Shown here one piece after another: positions 31,895 to 40,538 of a stretch of 64,000 nucleotides of DNA (its first letter is position 1; each line of letters opens with the position of its first letter). The stretch is from NCBI RefSeq assembly GCF_006717145.1, contig NZ_VFQF01000002.1, positions 62,001-126,000 of the forward strand, read 5' to 3'. Origin of the DNA: Humibacillus xanthopallidus (lineage in GTDB: Bacteria > Actinomycetota > Actinomycetes > Actinomycetales > Dermatophilaceae). The translations under genes were made by a program, and so were the position numbers. The notes below the pieces were generated by a model. It was not told the origin of the DNA, did not search any database, and saw only the letters and a list, made by a program, of their open reading frames with translations.

Positions 31895-33961
31895 ATGACC
31901 CCGCGTGACGGCGACGACGTGCACGGCCGCTACCGCTACTCGCCGTGGACAGGAGGTGCCGACCCGCTCGCGCCACCGTTCGACGTGCGGTCGGCGCTCG
32001 ACGAGGTCGGCCGCGACGTCATGGCCGGCGGGAGCCTGCGCGAGTCCCTGCGTGAGCTGCTGCGGCGCGGCATGGACGGCCGGCGCGGGCTCGACGACCT
32101 CGCCGAGCGCGTCCGCCGGCTGCGTGAGGCGGCGCGCCGCCGGGGCGACCTCGGCGGCACCCTCGACCAGGTGCGCGCGATGCTCGACCAGGCCCTCGCC
32201 ATGGAGCGCGACCAGCTCGCCGGTGAGGAGGGTGACGACGCGCGCCTCGCCGAGATGGACCTCGCGACCATCCCCGACGACGTCGCAGGAGCGGTGCGAG
32301 CCCTGGGCAGCCACGAGTGGCACTCCGCCGAGGCCAAGGCGACCTACGACGAGATCGCGCAGATGCTGCAGCGAGAGATCGTCGGCGCGCAGTTCGAAGG
32401 CATGAAGCAGGCGCTGTCGGGCAACGACCCCGAGGCGATGCAGCGGGTCAAGGACATGCTCGCCGACCTCAACGACCTCCTCGCCGCGCACGCCCGTGAC
32501 GAGGACACGACCGACCGCTTCCGTGACTTCATGGACAAGCACGGTGACCTCTTCCCCGAGCAGCCCGAGACGGTCGACGAGCTCATCGACGCCCTCGCCC
32601 GACGGCAGGCGGCAGCCGAGCGGCTCATGGCGTCCCTCTCACCGGAGCAGCGCGAGCAGCTCGCCCAGCTCATGGCCGACGCCCTCGGCGACCCCGACCT
32701 CGCCTCTCAGATGTCGCAGCTCGCCGACAACCTTCGCGCCCTCCGTCCCGGCCTCGACCGGCGCGGCCCCGTGCAGCAGGGTCGGGGAGGCGAGTCGCTC
32801 GGTTGGGGCGAGGCCGTCGACGCGGTCGCCGAGCTGGCCGACCTCGAGCAGCTGCAGGAGCAGCTGGGGCAGGGCTACTTCGGCGCGACCCTGGACGACG
32901 TCGACGTCGAGCGGCTGGAGCAGTATCTCGGCGCCGACGCCGCCACCGACATGGAGGCGCTCCGCCAGCTCGAGCGCGAGCTGGAGCGGCAGGGCTTCGT
33001 GACCCGCGGTGACGACGGCCTTCGCCTCACTCCCCGAGCGATCCGGCGTCTGGGCGAGACCGCCCTGAGGCGCGTCTTCCAGCAGGTCGACGCTGCGGGC
33101 CGTGGCGACCACGACGACCGCGCTGCGGGTCAGGCCGACGAGCCGACCGGCCTCACCCGGCAGTGGGAGTTCGGTGACGAGCTGCCCCTCGACACGGTGC
33201 GCACCGTCTCGAATGCCTTGCAGCGCAATGCCCGTGCGCGTGGAACTGGGCACTCGACGCGGAGTGAGCCGGTCTCCACCACGTCGAGTGCCCACTTTCC
33301 GACGGCAGCCGGCGACCCGGCATACGGGACGGGGGCGGTGGAGCTGCTCGTCGAGGACTTCGAGGTGGCCGAGACGGAGCGGCGGGCACGGGCGGCGGTG
33401 GCGCTGTGCGTCGACATGTCGTTCTCGATGATGCAGGAGGGCCGGTGGGGGCCGATGAAGCAGACGGCGCTCGCGCTCTCGCACCTCGTGCAGACCCGCT
33501 ACCGGCACGACGCGCTGCAGATCATCGGCTTCAACCTCGCGGCGCGCCGGCTCACGCCGGTCGAGCTCGCCGAGGCCGAGCCGGAGTGGGTGCAGGGCAC
33601 GAACCTCCAGCACGCCCTCATGCTCGCGTCGCGGCACCTGCGCCGGCACCCCGACGCCGAGCCGGTCGTGCTCGTCGTCACCGACGGGGAGCCGACCGCG
33701 CACATCGAGACCGACGGCCGGCCGACCTTCCACTGGCCGGCGACCCAGGCGACGCTGCGGGCGACAGTCGCCCAGGTCGACGAGCTGCGTCGCTCGGGGG
33801 CACAGCTCAACGTCTTCATGCTCGGCGACGACCCGGGGCTCGCGCGGTTCGTCGACGCGGTCGCGCGTCGCGCCGGTGGCCGCGTCTTCACCCCGGACAT
33901 CGGGCGGCTCGGAGAGTACGTCGTCGCCGACTACCTGCGCGCTCGACGCGGCGGGCGGTGA
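31895..33961 (+). CDS. VWA-domain protein partnered with AAA ATPase
   Basis: 688 residues. A long helical N-terminal half (30-430, Glu/Arg-rich, coiled-coil-like) is followed by a linker and a VWA domain. Its MIDAS motif is VDMSFSM (Asp507-x-Ser-x-Ser), with VQGTNLQHALMLA and VLVVTDGEPTAH giving the conserved Thr and Asp. It resembles Rv0959. It should bind a target through a metal ion and present it to the upstream ATPase. ATG 31895 has GGGGGTGG. Residues about 451-467 are encoded by a hairpin repeat, apparently inserted in frame. Confidence 0.87.
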   Translation: MTPRDGDDVHGRYRYSPWTGGADPLAPPFDVRSALDEVGRDVMAGGSLRESLRELLRRGMDGRRGLDDLAERVRRLREAARRRGDLGGTLDQVRAMLDQALAMERDQLAGEEGDDARLAEMDLATIPDDVAGAVRALGSHEWHSAEAKATYDEIAQMLQREIVGAQFEGMKQALSGNDPEAMQRVKDMLADLNDLLAAHARDEDTTDRFRDFMDKHGDLFPEQPETVDELIDALARRQAAAERLMASLSPEQREQLAQLMADALGDPDLASQMSQLADNLRALRPGLDRRGPVQQGRGGESLGWGEAVDAVAELADLEQLQEQLGQGYFGATLDDVDVERLEQYLGADAATDMEALRQLERELERQGFVTRGDDGLRLTPRAIRRLGETALRRVFQQVDAAGRGDHDDRAAGQADEPTGLTRQWEFGDELPLDTVRTVSNALQRNARARGTGHSTRSEPVSTTSSAHFPTAAGDPAYGTGAVELLVEDFEVAETERRARAAVALCVDMSFSMMQEGRWGPMKQTALALSHLVQTRYRHDALQIIGFNLAARRLTPVELAEAEPEWVQGTNLQHALMLASRHLRRHPDAEPVVLVVTDGEPTAHIETDGRPTFHWPATQATLRATVAQVDELRRSGAQLNVFMLGDDPGLARFVDAVARRAGGRVFTPDIGRLGEYVVADYLRARRGGR
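33247..33294 (+). repeat. Hairpin repeat inside the VWA gene
   Basis: TGGGCACTCGACG (33247-33259) pairs perfectly with CGTCGAGTGCCCA (33282-33294) across 22 nt. The TGGGCACTCGA core resembles the TGGCCACTCGA arms of family D at 62759. The encoded segment, rich in Ser, Thr and Gly, sits in the linker before the VWA domain. Confidence 0.75.
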
Positions 33962-34042
33962 CGTCCGCTGGCAGCCGCTGGCGGCCGCTGACGGCTCGGA
34001 ATTCGGTCGCCCTCCGGTGACCGCGGCTGTCAGGGTGGCCCC

Positions 34043-34807
34043 ATGGGGCTCACTCACGACGCGCGGCTGGACCGCATCGAGGCGTACTACGACTGCGCCC
34101 CGCGCGCCGTCGCCACCGTGGAGCAGGTCGGCCCCTTCACGCTCTTCGTCGCCGACGAGGGCACGGGGTGGCAGTTCTACGCGCGCCCCCGGCTGGGCGG
34201 CGGGCACACCTTCACCCCCGATGACGTATGCCGGGTGCTCGAGCGCCAGCGCGAGCTGACCGTGCCGCTCGCCATCGAGTGGGTCGAGCAGGTGACGCCG
34301 TCGCTCCTGCCGGCGGTGCGCGGCGCCGGTCACGAGCCGCACCGCTACCCGCTGCTCGTCATGCCCGCGGACGTGGCGGTCGCCCCGGACCCGCGAGCCC
34401 GCCCGCTCGAGCCGGCCGAGCCGCACCTGTCGCTCGCCCTCGGGTCGGTGTCGGCAGGGTTCAGCGAGCGCGACGAGGTCGAGCCCAAGGACCCGGGTCG
34501 GCACCCGGAGATGATGGAGCGCGGCGACCTCGTGGTCGTGGCCTCGTTCGAGGGCAACCGTCTCTGCGGGGCCGGGTCGGCTGCCCCCCGCGGCGACGTG
34601 GCCGAGCTCATGGGCATCGCCGTGCCCCCGGGACACCGCGGGCGCGGTCACGGCACGGCGATCACGAGCAGCCTCGTCGCTGCGGCCCGTGAGCGGGGTG
34701 TCGAGGTCGTCTTCCTCTCGGCCGGGTCCGACGCGGCGGCCTCGATCTACCGACGGGTCGGCTTCGTCGACCTCGGCACCGCCTGCGTCCTCGGCATCGA
34801 CGACTGA
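34043..34807 (+). CDS. GNAT family N-acetyltransferase
   Basis: 254 residues. The C-terminal 90 residues hold the GNAT fold: VAELMGIAVPPGHRGRGHGTAITSSLVAAARERG has the acetyl-CoA loop (RGRGHG) and SIYRRVGFVDLGTACVL the final strands. The N-terminal 120 residues form a second, degenerate domain, as in two-domain actinobacterial acetyltransferases. Substrate not known. ATG 34043; monocistronic. Confidence 0.87.
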   Translation: MGLTHDARLDRIEAYYDCAPRAVATVEQVGPFTLFVADEGTGWQFYARPRLGGGHTFTPDDVCRVLERQRELTVPLAIEWVEQVTPSLLPAVRGAGHEPHRYPLLVMPADVAVAPDPRARPLEPAEPHLSLALGSVSAGFSERDEVEPKDPGRHPEMMERGDLVVVASFEGNRLCGAGSAAPRGDVAELMGIAVPPGHRGRGHGTAITSSLVAAARERGVEVVFLSAGSDAAASIYRRVGFVDLGTACVLGIDD

Positions 34808-34862
34808 GCCCAGCACCCTGGTGCGGGTGTGCCGTCCTGCGGTTGGTGCCGGTGTGCGCGGG

Positions 34863-35807
34863 TCAACGGGCGCGGACGAGCGCGTCCGCGAGGTAGGGCC
34901 GCAGCCCCTCTGCCCAGCGCGCGCACGTCGCCGGCATCGTCGGCAGGGCGGGCGAGGCGGGCTGTGTCGACCGCGAGACGAACGCCATCGCGACGGCGGA
35001 CGCGAGCGCGAGCAGGTCTGCCGGGTCATGGTCACGCAGCACCGGGTCGGCTGCTGCGCGGTCGGCGGTCGAGATCTCGCTCCCCGTCATGGAGCAGTCG
35101 AGCGCGAGCAGCGCATGGTCCATCCAGGGCGCGCCGCGGCGCGCCTGACCCCAGTCGACGAGCACGGTGCGGTCGGGGGTCAGGACGACGTTGTCGGCGC
35201 GGATGTCCCAGTGGACGACGGCGTCGCCCGCGATGAGGTCGGCCGCGCGCTCCGCGTGTGCCGCCAGCGCGTCGTGGTGCGCCGCCCACCACGGGTCGAC
35301 GAGGTCGAGCCGACCGGCGAGCTCGCGCCATCGCGTGAGGAAGATCGGCGACGACTCCCGGGCTGCGGGCAGCCCCTCCAGCTGCACCTCGTCGAGCACC
35401 GGTCGCAGTGCGGCCAGAGCCTCCCCGAAGCGGAGGAGGTCGGCCGTGCGCCACGGAGCGGGTGGCGGCGCGCCCGGCAGGTCCTCGATGAGCAGCACGA
35501 CCCAGTCGCCATCGTCGTGCACGTCGAGCAGCCTCGGCAGGCTGGGGTGCTCGGGCAGCGCGGCGAGAACCCGGCCCTCGTCACGCAACAGGCCCGGGGT
35601 GTCGGGGTGGAGGTCGACACCGCACCCCTTGACGAAGGCTCGGGCGCCCGTGGCCGCCCGAACTCGTGCCGCGGGCCCCGGCGACATGCCGCCGACACAG
35701 TCGACGACGTCGACAACCGCACCGCCGAGCCGGCTCTCGACCCACCGTCGCACGCGAACCGGCACCTGCACGTAGGGGATTCGCACACCCACCGCATGAC
35801 CGTTCAT
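34863..35807 (-). CDS. Aminoglycoside phosphotransferase-like kinase
   Basis: 314 residues of the APH/choline-kinase fold. AFVKGCG supplies the ATP-site Lys, VVHWDIRADNVVL is the Brenner-type catalytic loop (HxDxxxxN) and VLVDWGQA the metal-binding Asp (DFG-like). VVLLIEDLPG is the hinge. Such proteins phosphorylate small molecules; nothing here names the substrate and drug resistance should not be assumed. ATG 35807. The next gene upstream is a secreted nuclease. Confidence 0.85.
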   Translation of the reverse strand: MNGHAVGVRIPYVQVPVRVRRWVESRLGGAVVDVVDCVGGMSPGPAARVRAATGARAFVKGCGVDLHPDTPGLLRDEGRVLAALPEHPSLPRLLDVHDDGDWVVLLIEDLPGAPPPAPWRTADLLRFGEALAALRPVLDEVQLEGLPAARESSPIFLTRWRELAGRLDLVDPWWAAHHDALAAHAERAADLIAGDAVVHWDIRADNVVLTPDRTVLVDWGQARRGAPWMDHALLALDCSMTGSEISTADRAAADPVLRDHDPADLLALASAVAMAFVSRSTQPASPALPTMPATCARWAEGLRPYLADALVRAR

Positions 35808-35870
35808 CTGCCGAGCATGCCGACCGGGGCCGGTCAGCTCAACCCGATTGCCCGCGGGCGCTGCTCGACG

Positions 35871-36836
35871 TCAGACCTTGGCGGGTCGGAAGCCGGCTGC
35901 CTCGGCGTCGCTCATCGTGGCAAAGCACTGCTCCGGGTTGGTGACCTTGTAGTAGCGGTCGCCCGGCTCGTGGGCGATCATCGAGCTCTCGTTGCCCTTG
36001 ACCGGCAGGCTCCGCGGGCACGGGTGCTGGTCGCCCGCCAGCGGCCAGGCACCGGCCGATCCGGCCAACGAGCCGCCTGACGTTCCACCGGTCGAGCCGC
36101 CCGTGCCGGGTTGCGCGCACGCGGCCCTCGGGCTCGCAGCGTCCGCCCTGACGTATGCCGTCTCGCGGGCGTGCCTGCCGTAGCCGTCGCGCGAGTCGTA
36201 GCGGGCCACCGCGAACCCCTGCTTGATCTGGCGCAGCCCCGCATCGACCCCATTGACGTCGACGTAGCGCAGCAGCCGCCCGTAGCGGTCGACGTCGTCA
36301 CGGGCGCCGGCCGTGAGGGTCACGCGCTGGCCGCCGATGATGCCGCGCAGGTTGCGGGTCGACTCGGTGAAGCCGCACTGGCCCGTCTCCGGGGTGTCGA
36401 TGCCGACGAGCCGGACCTTCTGCGAGACGCCGTCGCGTGACACCCAGATCGTGTCGCCGTCGACGACCTTCGTCACCGCCCAGGTGCGGGCGGCTGCGGC
36501 CTTCTTGTCGGCCGCAGCCTTCTTGGCCTTCGCGTCAGCCGCCTTCGCCGCAGCAGCCTCAGTGGCGTCGGCGGCCTTGGCCTCGGCGTCCGCTCGGGCA
36601 GCCGCAGCCGCAGCCGCAGCGGCCTCGGCCTCGCGCGCAGCCGCATCACCGTCACTCGTCGGCCCGCCCGAGGACGACGATGCGGCGCCTCCCGCATCCA
36701 CCCAGACCGTCGTGCTGGCCGGCGAGGACGCTGCCCCGGCAGGGCCGTCACCCTGAGCCGTTGCGACGGTGCCCGCGAGGACGAGGCCGGCCACGGCGAT
36801 GAGGACGGCGTTCGTCGTGGCCTTTCGGGACGGCAT
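35871..36836 (-). CDS. Secreted thermonuclease-like protein
   Basis: 321 residues. MPSRKATTNAVLIAVAGLVLAGTVATAQ is a signal peptide. Residues 60-115 are an Ala/Lys/Glu-rich coiled segment. An SNase domain follows: KVVDGDTIWV, VRLVGIDTPETGQCG, RDDVDRYGRLLRYVDV and QGFAVARY carry the Asp, Arg and Glu residues of staphylococcal nuclease. The C-terminal YYKVTNPEQCFATMSDAEAAGFRPAKV resembles the Ada-like/excalibur element of secreted nucleases. It would digest extracellular nucleic acids using calcium. ATG 36836. Confidence 0.88.
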   Translation of the reverse strand: MPSRKATTNAVLIAVAGLVLAGTVATAQGDGPAGAASSPASTTVWVDAGGAASSSSGGPTSDGDAAAREAEAAAAAAAAARADAEAKAADATEAAAAKAADAKAKKAAADKKAAAARTWAVTKVVDGDTIWVSRDGVSQKVRLVGIDTPETGQCGFTESTRNLRGIIGGQRVTLTAGARDDVDRYGRLLRYVDVNGVDAGLRQIKQGFAVARYDSRDGYGRHARETAYVRADAASPRAACAQPGTGGSTGGTSGGSLAGSAGAWPLAGDQHPCPRSLPVKGNESSMIAHEPGDRYYKVTNPEQCFATMSDAEAAGFRPAKV

Positions 36837-36921
36837 ACGGCTCCTCGTCGGGCGGTGCGCCGGCGGGCGCGTCAAGGCGCGTCGGCACCTCCCGGCAGCG
36901 TAGGTGGCGACACTATGTCGC

Positions 36922-37272
36922 ATGGCCACTTTCGCGAGCATCGACGACTACGTCGCGTCCTTCCCCGACGGGCCGCGCCAGATCCTCGAGCGGGTCCGCG
37001 ACGCGATGCGCCGCGGGGCGCCGGGGTCGGAGGAGAAGATCCGCTACGGCATGCCCGCGCTCATGTTTCGCGACCGCTACGGCCTGCACTTCGCCGGGTG
37101 GAAGAAGCACGTCGGGCTCTACCCCGTCGCCGTCCTCGAGGGCGAGCTCGAGCAGCAGCTCGCGCCATTCCGCGCGACCAAGGACACGGTGCAGTTCTTC
37201 TATGCCGAGCCCGTGCCCTACGACCTCATCGAGCGGGTCACCCGTGAGCTCGCGTCACGCCACGCCGAGTGA
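36922..37272 (+). CDS. DUF1801 (YdhG/YjbR-like) protein
   Basis: 116 residues: FASIDDYVASFPDGPRQILERVRDAMRRGAPGSEEKIRYGMPALMF, then LHFAGWKKHVGLYPV and DTVQFFYAEPVPYDLIERV. This is the DUF1801 fold, related to the iron-chaperone-like YdhG and frataxin-like proteins; function is not established. ATG 36922. It overlaps the convergent flavoprotein gene by 18 bp at their 3' ends. Confidence 0.85.
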   Translation: MATFASIDDYVASFPDGPRQILERVRDAMRRGAPGSEEKIRYGMPALMFRDRYGLHFAGWKKHVGLYPVAVLEGELEQQLAPFRATKDTVQFFYAEPVPYDLIERVTRELASRHAE

Positions 37273-38577
37273 TCCGTCGCGCGGCGCGGCCGCGTTCGTG
37301 ACACCACCCACGGTCGGCGTCACCAGGGGAGCGCGCCGTCCGTATGCCGCCTGGCGGGCGAAGTCGAGGGCGACCTGGGCCGCCTTGCGCCGGCTCGGCA
37401 TGAACCGCAGGAAGAAGGTCAGGCGCAGGACCCACGCGACCCACCCGGTGAACGGGATCCCGTAGAGCTCGGAGATCGAGCGACCGAGGCCGAAGGAGGC
37501 CGCCTGGCCGAGGCCGCGGTATGCGAACGGCCGGGTCGCGCGGCCACGGATCGTCCGCGCGAGGTTGCGACCGACGTGCTCGCCGCCCTTGATGGCCCAC
37601 AGGGCGTTGGCCGGCACGGGCTCGCCCCTGCTCGGTTGCACGACGCACGCGGCGTCGCCGGCCGCCCACACGCCGTCGACGACCGAGAGGTCCGGGCGCG
37701 TCACGAGCCTCCCGCGCGGGTCGCGGTGCGCATCGAGCCCGGGCACCTGCACCGCGCGCTGCCCGATCGTGCCGATGACGGTGCTCACGGGCAGGTGCGT
37801 CCCGTCGGAGAGGTATGCCGCGTGCTCGGTCACCGCGGCGAGACGCACTCCCAGCCGGACCCGCACGCCGAGGCGGGCGAGCTCCTGCTCGGCGCGTGCG
37901 GCCAGGCGGGGCTGGGTCTCGCGCAGCTCGGGAAGGATCGTGTCGCCCGAGTGGACGAGCTCGACGCGGACCCGCGGACCGCCGAGGTCGGCGACGGCGG
38001 CTGCCATCTCGACACCGGCCATGCCTCCGCCTGCGACGAGGACGGTGTGACGGCGCAGGCCCCGATGACCCGCAGCTTCGCGGACGCGTTCGGCGAGGAC
38101 GGCGATGTCTCCGGGAGCCCGAAGGGTGAAGCCGTGCTCGGCGAGGCCGGGCACCGTGGCTGCCGGCTCCCGGCCCCCGGTGCCGACGACGAGCTCGTCG
38201 TAGTCGACGACTCGCTCTTTGGAACCGCTGGACTCGCTGGGCCGGCTGGCCTCGCCCAGCTTGTCGGCGAGGGTGTAGCGGACGATCCGGAGCTCGGCGT
38301 CGACGGCCGTCGCGCGGCCGAGCACGACGTGGGCATGCGGCATCGCCTCGACGAGAGGCGTGCGCGTCCGGTCGTAGGGGAGCAGCCCCGCGAGGACCTC
38401 GCCGGTGAAGCCGTGGAAGCTGTGGGCGTCGTCGGTGCTGATGACGACGATCTGGACCTCGCCCCGACGGACGGCGCGGCCGGCGTGGCGCATGAGGCCG
38501 GCATACGCGTGGAGGGTGACGTAGCCGCCCCCGAGGAGGACGACGCGGTGCTCTGCCGCCGGCAGGCGGGTGGCCAT
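37255..38577 (-). CDS. NDH-2-like NAD(P)H:FAD oxidoreductase
   Basis: 440 residues. FAD motif RVVLLGGGYVTLHAYAGL near residue 11, DELVVGTGG, NAD motif TVLVAGGGMAGVEMAAAVADLG, and the closing GVWAAGDAACV are all present. A hydrophobic C-terminus (GWVAWVLRLTFFLRFMPSRRK) suggests membrane attachment, as in type II NADH dehydrogenases. It would pass electrons from NAD(P)H to a quinone or a protein. Its ATG overlaps the stop of the acyl-ACP-reductase-like gene upstream (TGATG), so the two are coupled. Confidence 0.87.
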   Translation of the reverse strand: MATRLPAAEHRVVLLGGGYVTLHAYAGLMRHAGRAVRRGEVQIVVISTDDAHSFHGFTGEVLAGLLPYDRTRTPLVEAMPHAHVVLGRATAVDAELRIVRYTLADKLGEASRPSESSGSKERVVDYDELVVGTGGREPAATVPGLAEHGFTLRAPGDIAVLAERVREAAGHRGLRRHTVLVAGGGMAGVEMAAAVADLGGPRVRVELVHSGDTILPELRETQPRLAARAEQELARLGVRVRLGVRLAAVTEHAAYLSDGTHLPVSTVIGTIGQRAVQVPGLDAHRDPRGRLVTRPDLSVVDGVWAAGDAACVVQPSRGEPVPANALWAIKGGEHVGRNLARTIRGRATRPFAYRGLGQAASFGLGRSISELYGIPFTGWVAWVLRLTFFLRFMPSRRKAAQVALDFARQAAYGRRAPLVTPTVGGVTNAAAPRDGSLGVA

Positions 38578-39695
38578 CACGCCACCGCCAGCGCGCGGGT
38601 CGGGAGGTCGACGGGTCGGCCGAAGCTGGTCGGCTCCGCGGCGTGGAAGCCGAGGTGCGCGAGGCCGCGGGCCAGGTGACGCGTCTCGTCGACGAGCTCG
38701 AGCGACGGGTTGCCGATGGAGAAGTGGCCGCGGTGACCCGAGAGCGCGAGGAGGGCGGTCTCGGCGAAGCACGCGTAGGCGCGGCCGTCGGGCAGGCCGA
38801 TGTTGCCGCCGACGAGACGCAGGCTCGGGATCTCGACGACGCCACCGTCGATGACGAGCACGTCGGGCCGGGCTGCGAGCAGGTCGGGTGAGGTGTTGCG
38901 CGGCTGGGTCGCGTCGAGCACGACGGCACCCTCGCGCAGGTGCTGCGGCTGGAGCAGGGCGTCGGCCGAGGCCGTGAGCAGGATGACGAGGTCGGCGCCG
39001 GAGACGGCATCGATCGATGTGGCGGCGACGGTGGGCACGCGCCGCCCGACCTCGGCCGCGAGCGCCTCGAGGCGCCCAGCCGATCGGGCCACGACCGTGA
39101 GCCGGCCGGCGGCGCGGTCGCGGGCGAGCAGGCGGGTCACGGCAGACCCGACGCTGCCGGTCGCGCCGACGACGGCGACGTGGGCGCCGCCCAGCCGCCC
39201 GAGGTGCTCGAGGAGCCGGCGCGCCTGGTCGTCGACGATGGCTGCGGTGAAGGCGTTGCCGTTCGTCACGCCGATGTCGGTGCGGCCGCGCAGTGAGACG
39301 CCTCCACCGGTGACCGTGGCGGTCAGTGCGCCGAGTCCGACTGTGCCGCAACCGAGTCCGCGAGCCTTGTCGACCGCACGGTGCACCCGGTCCCGGCCCT
39401 CCCCGGGCTGTGCGAGCAGGTGGCGGGCGCCGTAGGGGACGAGCACGACGTGCCCGACCTGCGACCCGCCGATGTGGATGGCGGCCATGGCGACCGGCGG
39501 CACGGGCAGCCGGCGGAGCGCCGTGTCGTAGGCCCGTTCGGGAACGCGACCGAGCGGCGACCAGACCCGGGCCAGGTCCTCACTGAGCCTGGCGCGCGGG
39601 TGGACGGTGAAGGCGAACCTGCCCGGGCCCGAGGCCGCCGACGGCGTGGTCGGAGTGTTGTCACCGGCGGTCCGGGTGCTGGTGTGCGTGCGCAT
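38577..39695 (-). CDS. Acyl-ACP reductase (AAR)-like fatty-aldehyde-forming protein
   Basis: 372 residues. From about residue 115 it follows cyanobacterial long-chain acyl-ACP reductase: GTVGLGALTA, the TNGNAFTAA stretch (144-152), the NADPH motif VVGATGSVGSAV (175-186), LVIDGGVVEI and YACFAETALLALSGHRGHFSIG. Cys309 in ACFAE corresponds to the catalytic Cys that forms the acyl thioester. The family reduces acyl-ACP or acyl-CoA to a fatty aldehyde. The N-terminal 110 residues differ. ATG 39695 has AGAGGAG. First gene of a two-gene operon with an NDH-2-like flavoprotein. Such genes are often annotated as dehydrogenase-like. Confidence 0.75.
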   Translation of the reverse strand: MRTHTSTRTAGDNTPTTPSAASGPGRFAFTVHPRARLSEDLARVWSPLGRVPERAYDTALRRLPVPPVAMAAIHIGGSQVGHVVLVPYGARHLLAQPGEGRDRVHRAVDKARGLGCGTVGLGALTATVTGGGVSLRGRTDIGVTNGNAFTAAIVDDQARRLLEHLGRLGGAHVAVVGATGSVGSAVTRLLARDRAAGRLTVVARSAGRLEALAAEVGRRVPTVAATSIDAVSGADLVILLTASADALLQPQHLREGAVVLDATQPRNTSPDLLAARPDVLVIDGGVVEIPSLRLVGGNIGLPDGRAYACFAETALLALSGHRGHFSIGNPSLELVDETRHLARGLAHLGFHAAEPTSFGRPVDLPTRALAVA

Positions 39696-39896
39696 GCGGT
39701 GCTCCTCTGGGGTCTGCTGCCGGTGGTCGACGGCCCGCCAGCCCGTGGGGACTGGCCGTGCGATCTGCGTGGGCGGCGCCGTTGCAGGAGCGGAGGAGCG
39801 TGCGGGGGTGGTGATACGCCGCGGACCGCGCGGCACGGCATACGGCAGCGGAAATGGGTAGGCGTACCCAGCGCTCGTGGGAGCGAGTGCGTCAGC

Positions 39897-40475
39897 TCAG
39901 CCGGACCGGAGCGGTCGGTAGACGAGCCAGAGCGCCCCGCCGGGTGTCGGGGTGGCGGTGTGCAGGGTGAGTCGCTGAAGGTCCTTCGCCCGCTCGAAGA
40001 GGCGCCGCCCCTCGGGGTCGACCAGGGGCGCGACCGCGAGGTGGAGCTCGTCGACGAGCCCCTCGGCGAGCAGGGACTGCGCAAGCGTGATGCTGCCGTG
40101 CACGCCGATGTCCTTGCCGGGCAGGGCCTTGAGGTCGCGCACGATGTCGGGGAGCGGACCTGAGACCGCCTCGGCGTCACCCCACTGCGTCGTGAGCGGG
40201 GTCGACGTGACGACGTACTTCCTCGCGCCGTTGATGAAGTCGGCGAAGGGCTGGACGTCTGATATCGGCCAGTAGCGCGACCACTCGTCATACATGTGGC
40301 GCCCGAGCAGCACGGCGTCCTGCCTCTCGATGAGCTCGGTCTCGCGGGCGATGAGCTCGTCGTCGAAGGTCGGCGGCTGCGGTCGGTCGGGGTCGACGTC
40401 GGGCGGGAAGAGCCGCGTCGGATCGTCCACGGCGCCGTCGATCGAGGTGATGGTGTAGACGACGATCTTGCGCAC
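39897..40475 (-). CDS. RibD C-terminal/dihydrofolate reductase-like protein
   Basis: 192 residues: RKIVVYTITSIDGAVDDP, DAVLLGRHMYDEWSRYWP, KYVVTSTPL and IGVHGSITLAQSLLAEGLVDELHLAVAPLVDPEGRRLF follow the DHFR-like RibD C-terminal fold with its NADPH site (GS..LAQ). Stand-alone members are reductases of unknown substrate. GTG 40475. It lies in a same-strand run of small enzyme genes. Confidence 0.87.
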   Translation of the reverse strand: MRKIVVYTITSIDGAVDDPTRLFPPDVDPDRPQPPTFDDELIARETELIERQDAVLLGRHMYDEWSRYWPISDVQPFADFINGARKYVVTSTPLTTQWGDAEAVSGPLPDIVRDLKALPGKDIGVHGSITLAQSLLAEGLVDELHLAVAPLVDPEGRRLFERAKDLQRLTLHTATPTPGGALWLVYRPLRSG

Positions 40476-40538
40476 GGTCGACTCCTGTCGGTGGGTCAGA
40501 GTGGGTCAGGTTGGCCAGGTGGCTCGCTGGCTCGGTGG

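Noticed and set aside
30173-32542. N-terminal extension of the MazG-DUF429 frame by 790 codons
   Set aside because: The extra part is antisense to the ATPase and VWA genes. The MazG homology starts exactly at the ATG at 30172.
34863-35807. Antibiotic resistance by the aminoglycoside phosphotransferase-like protein
   Set aside because: The fold is a general kinase family with many metabolic members, and nothing here points to a drug substrate.
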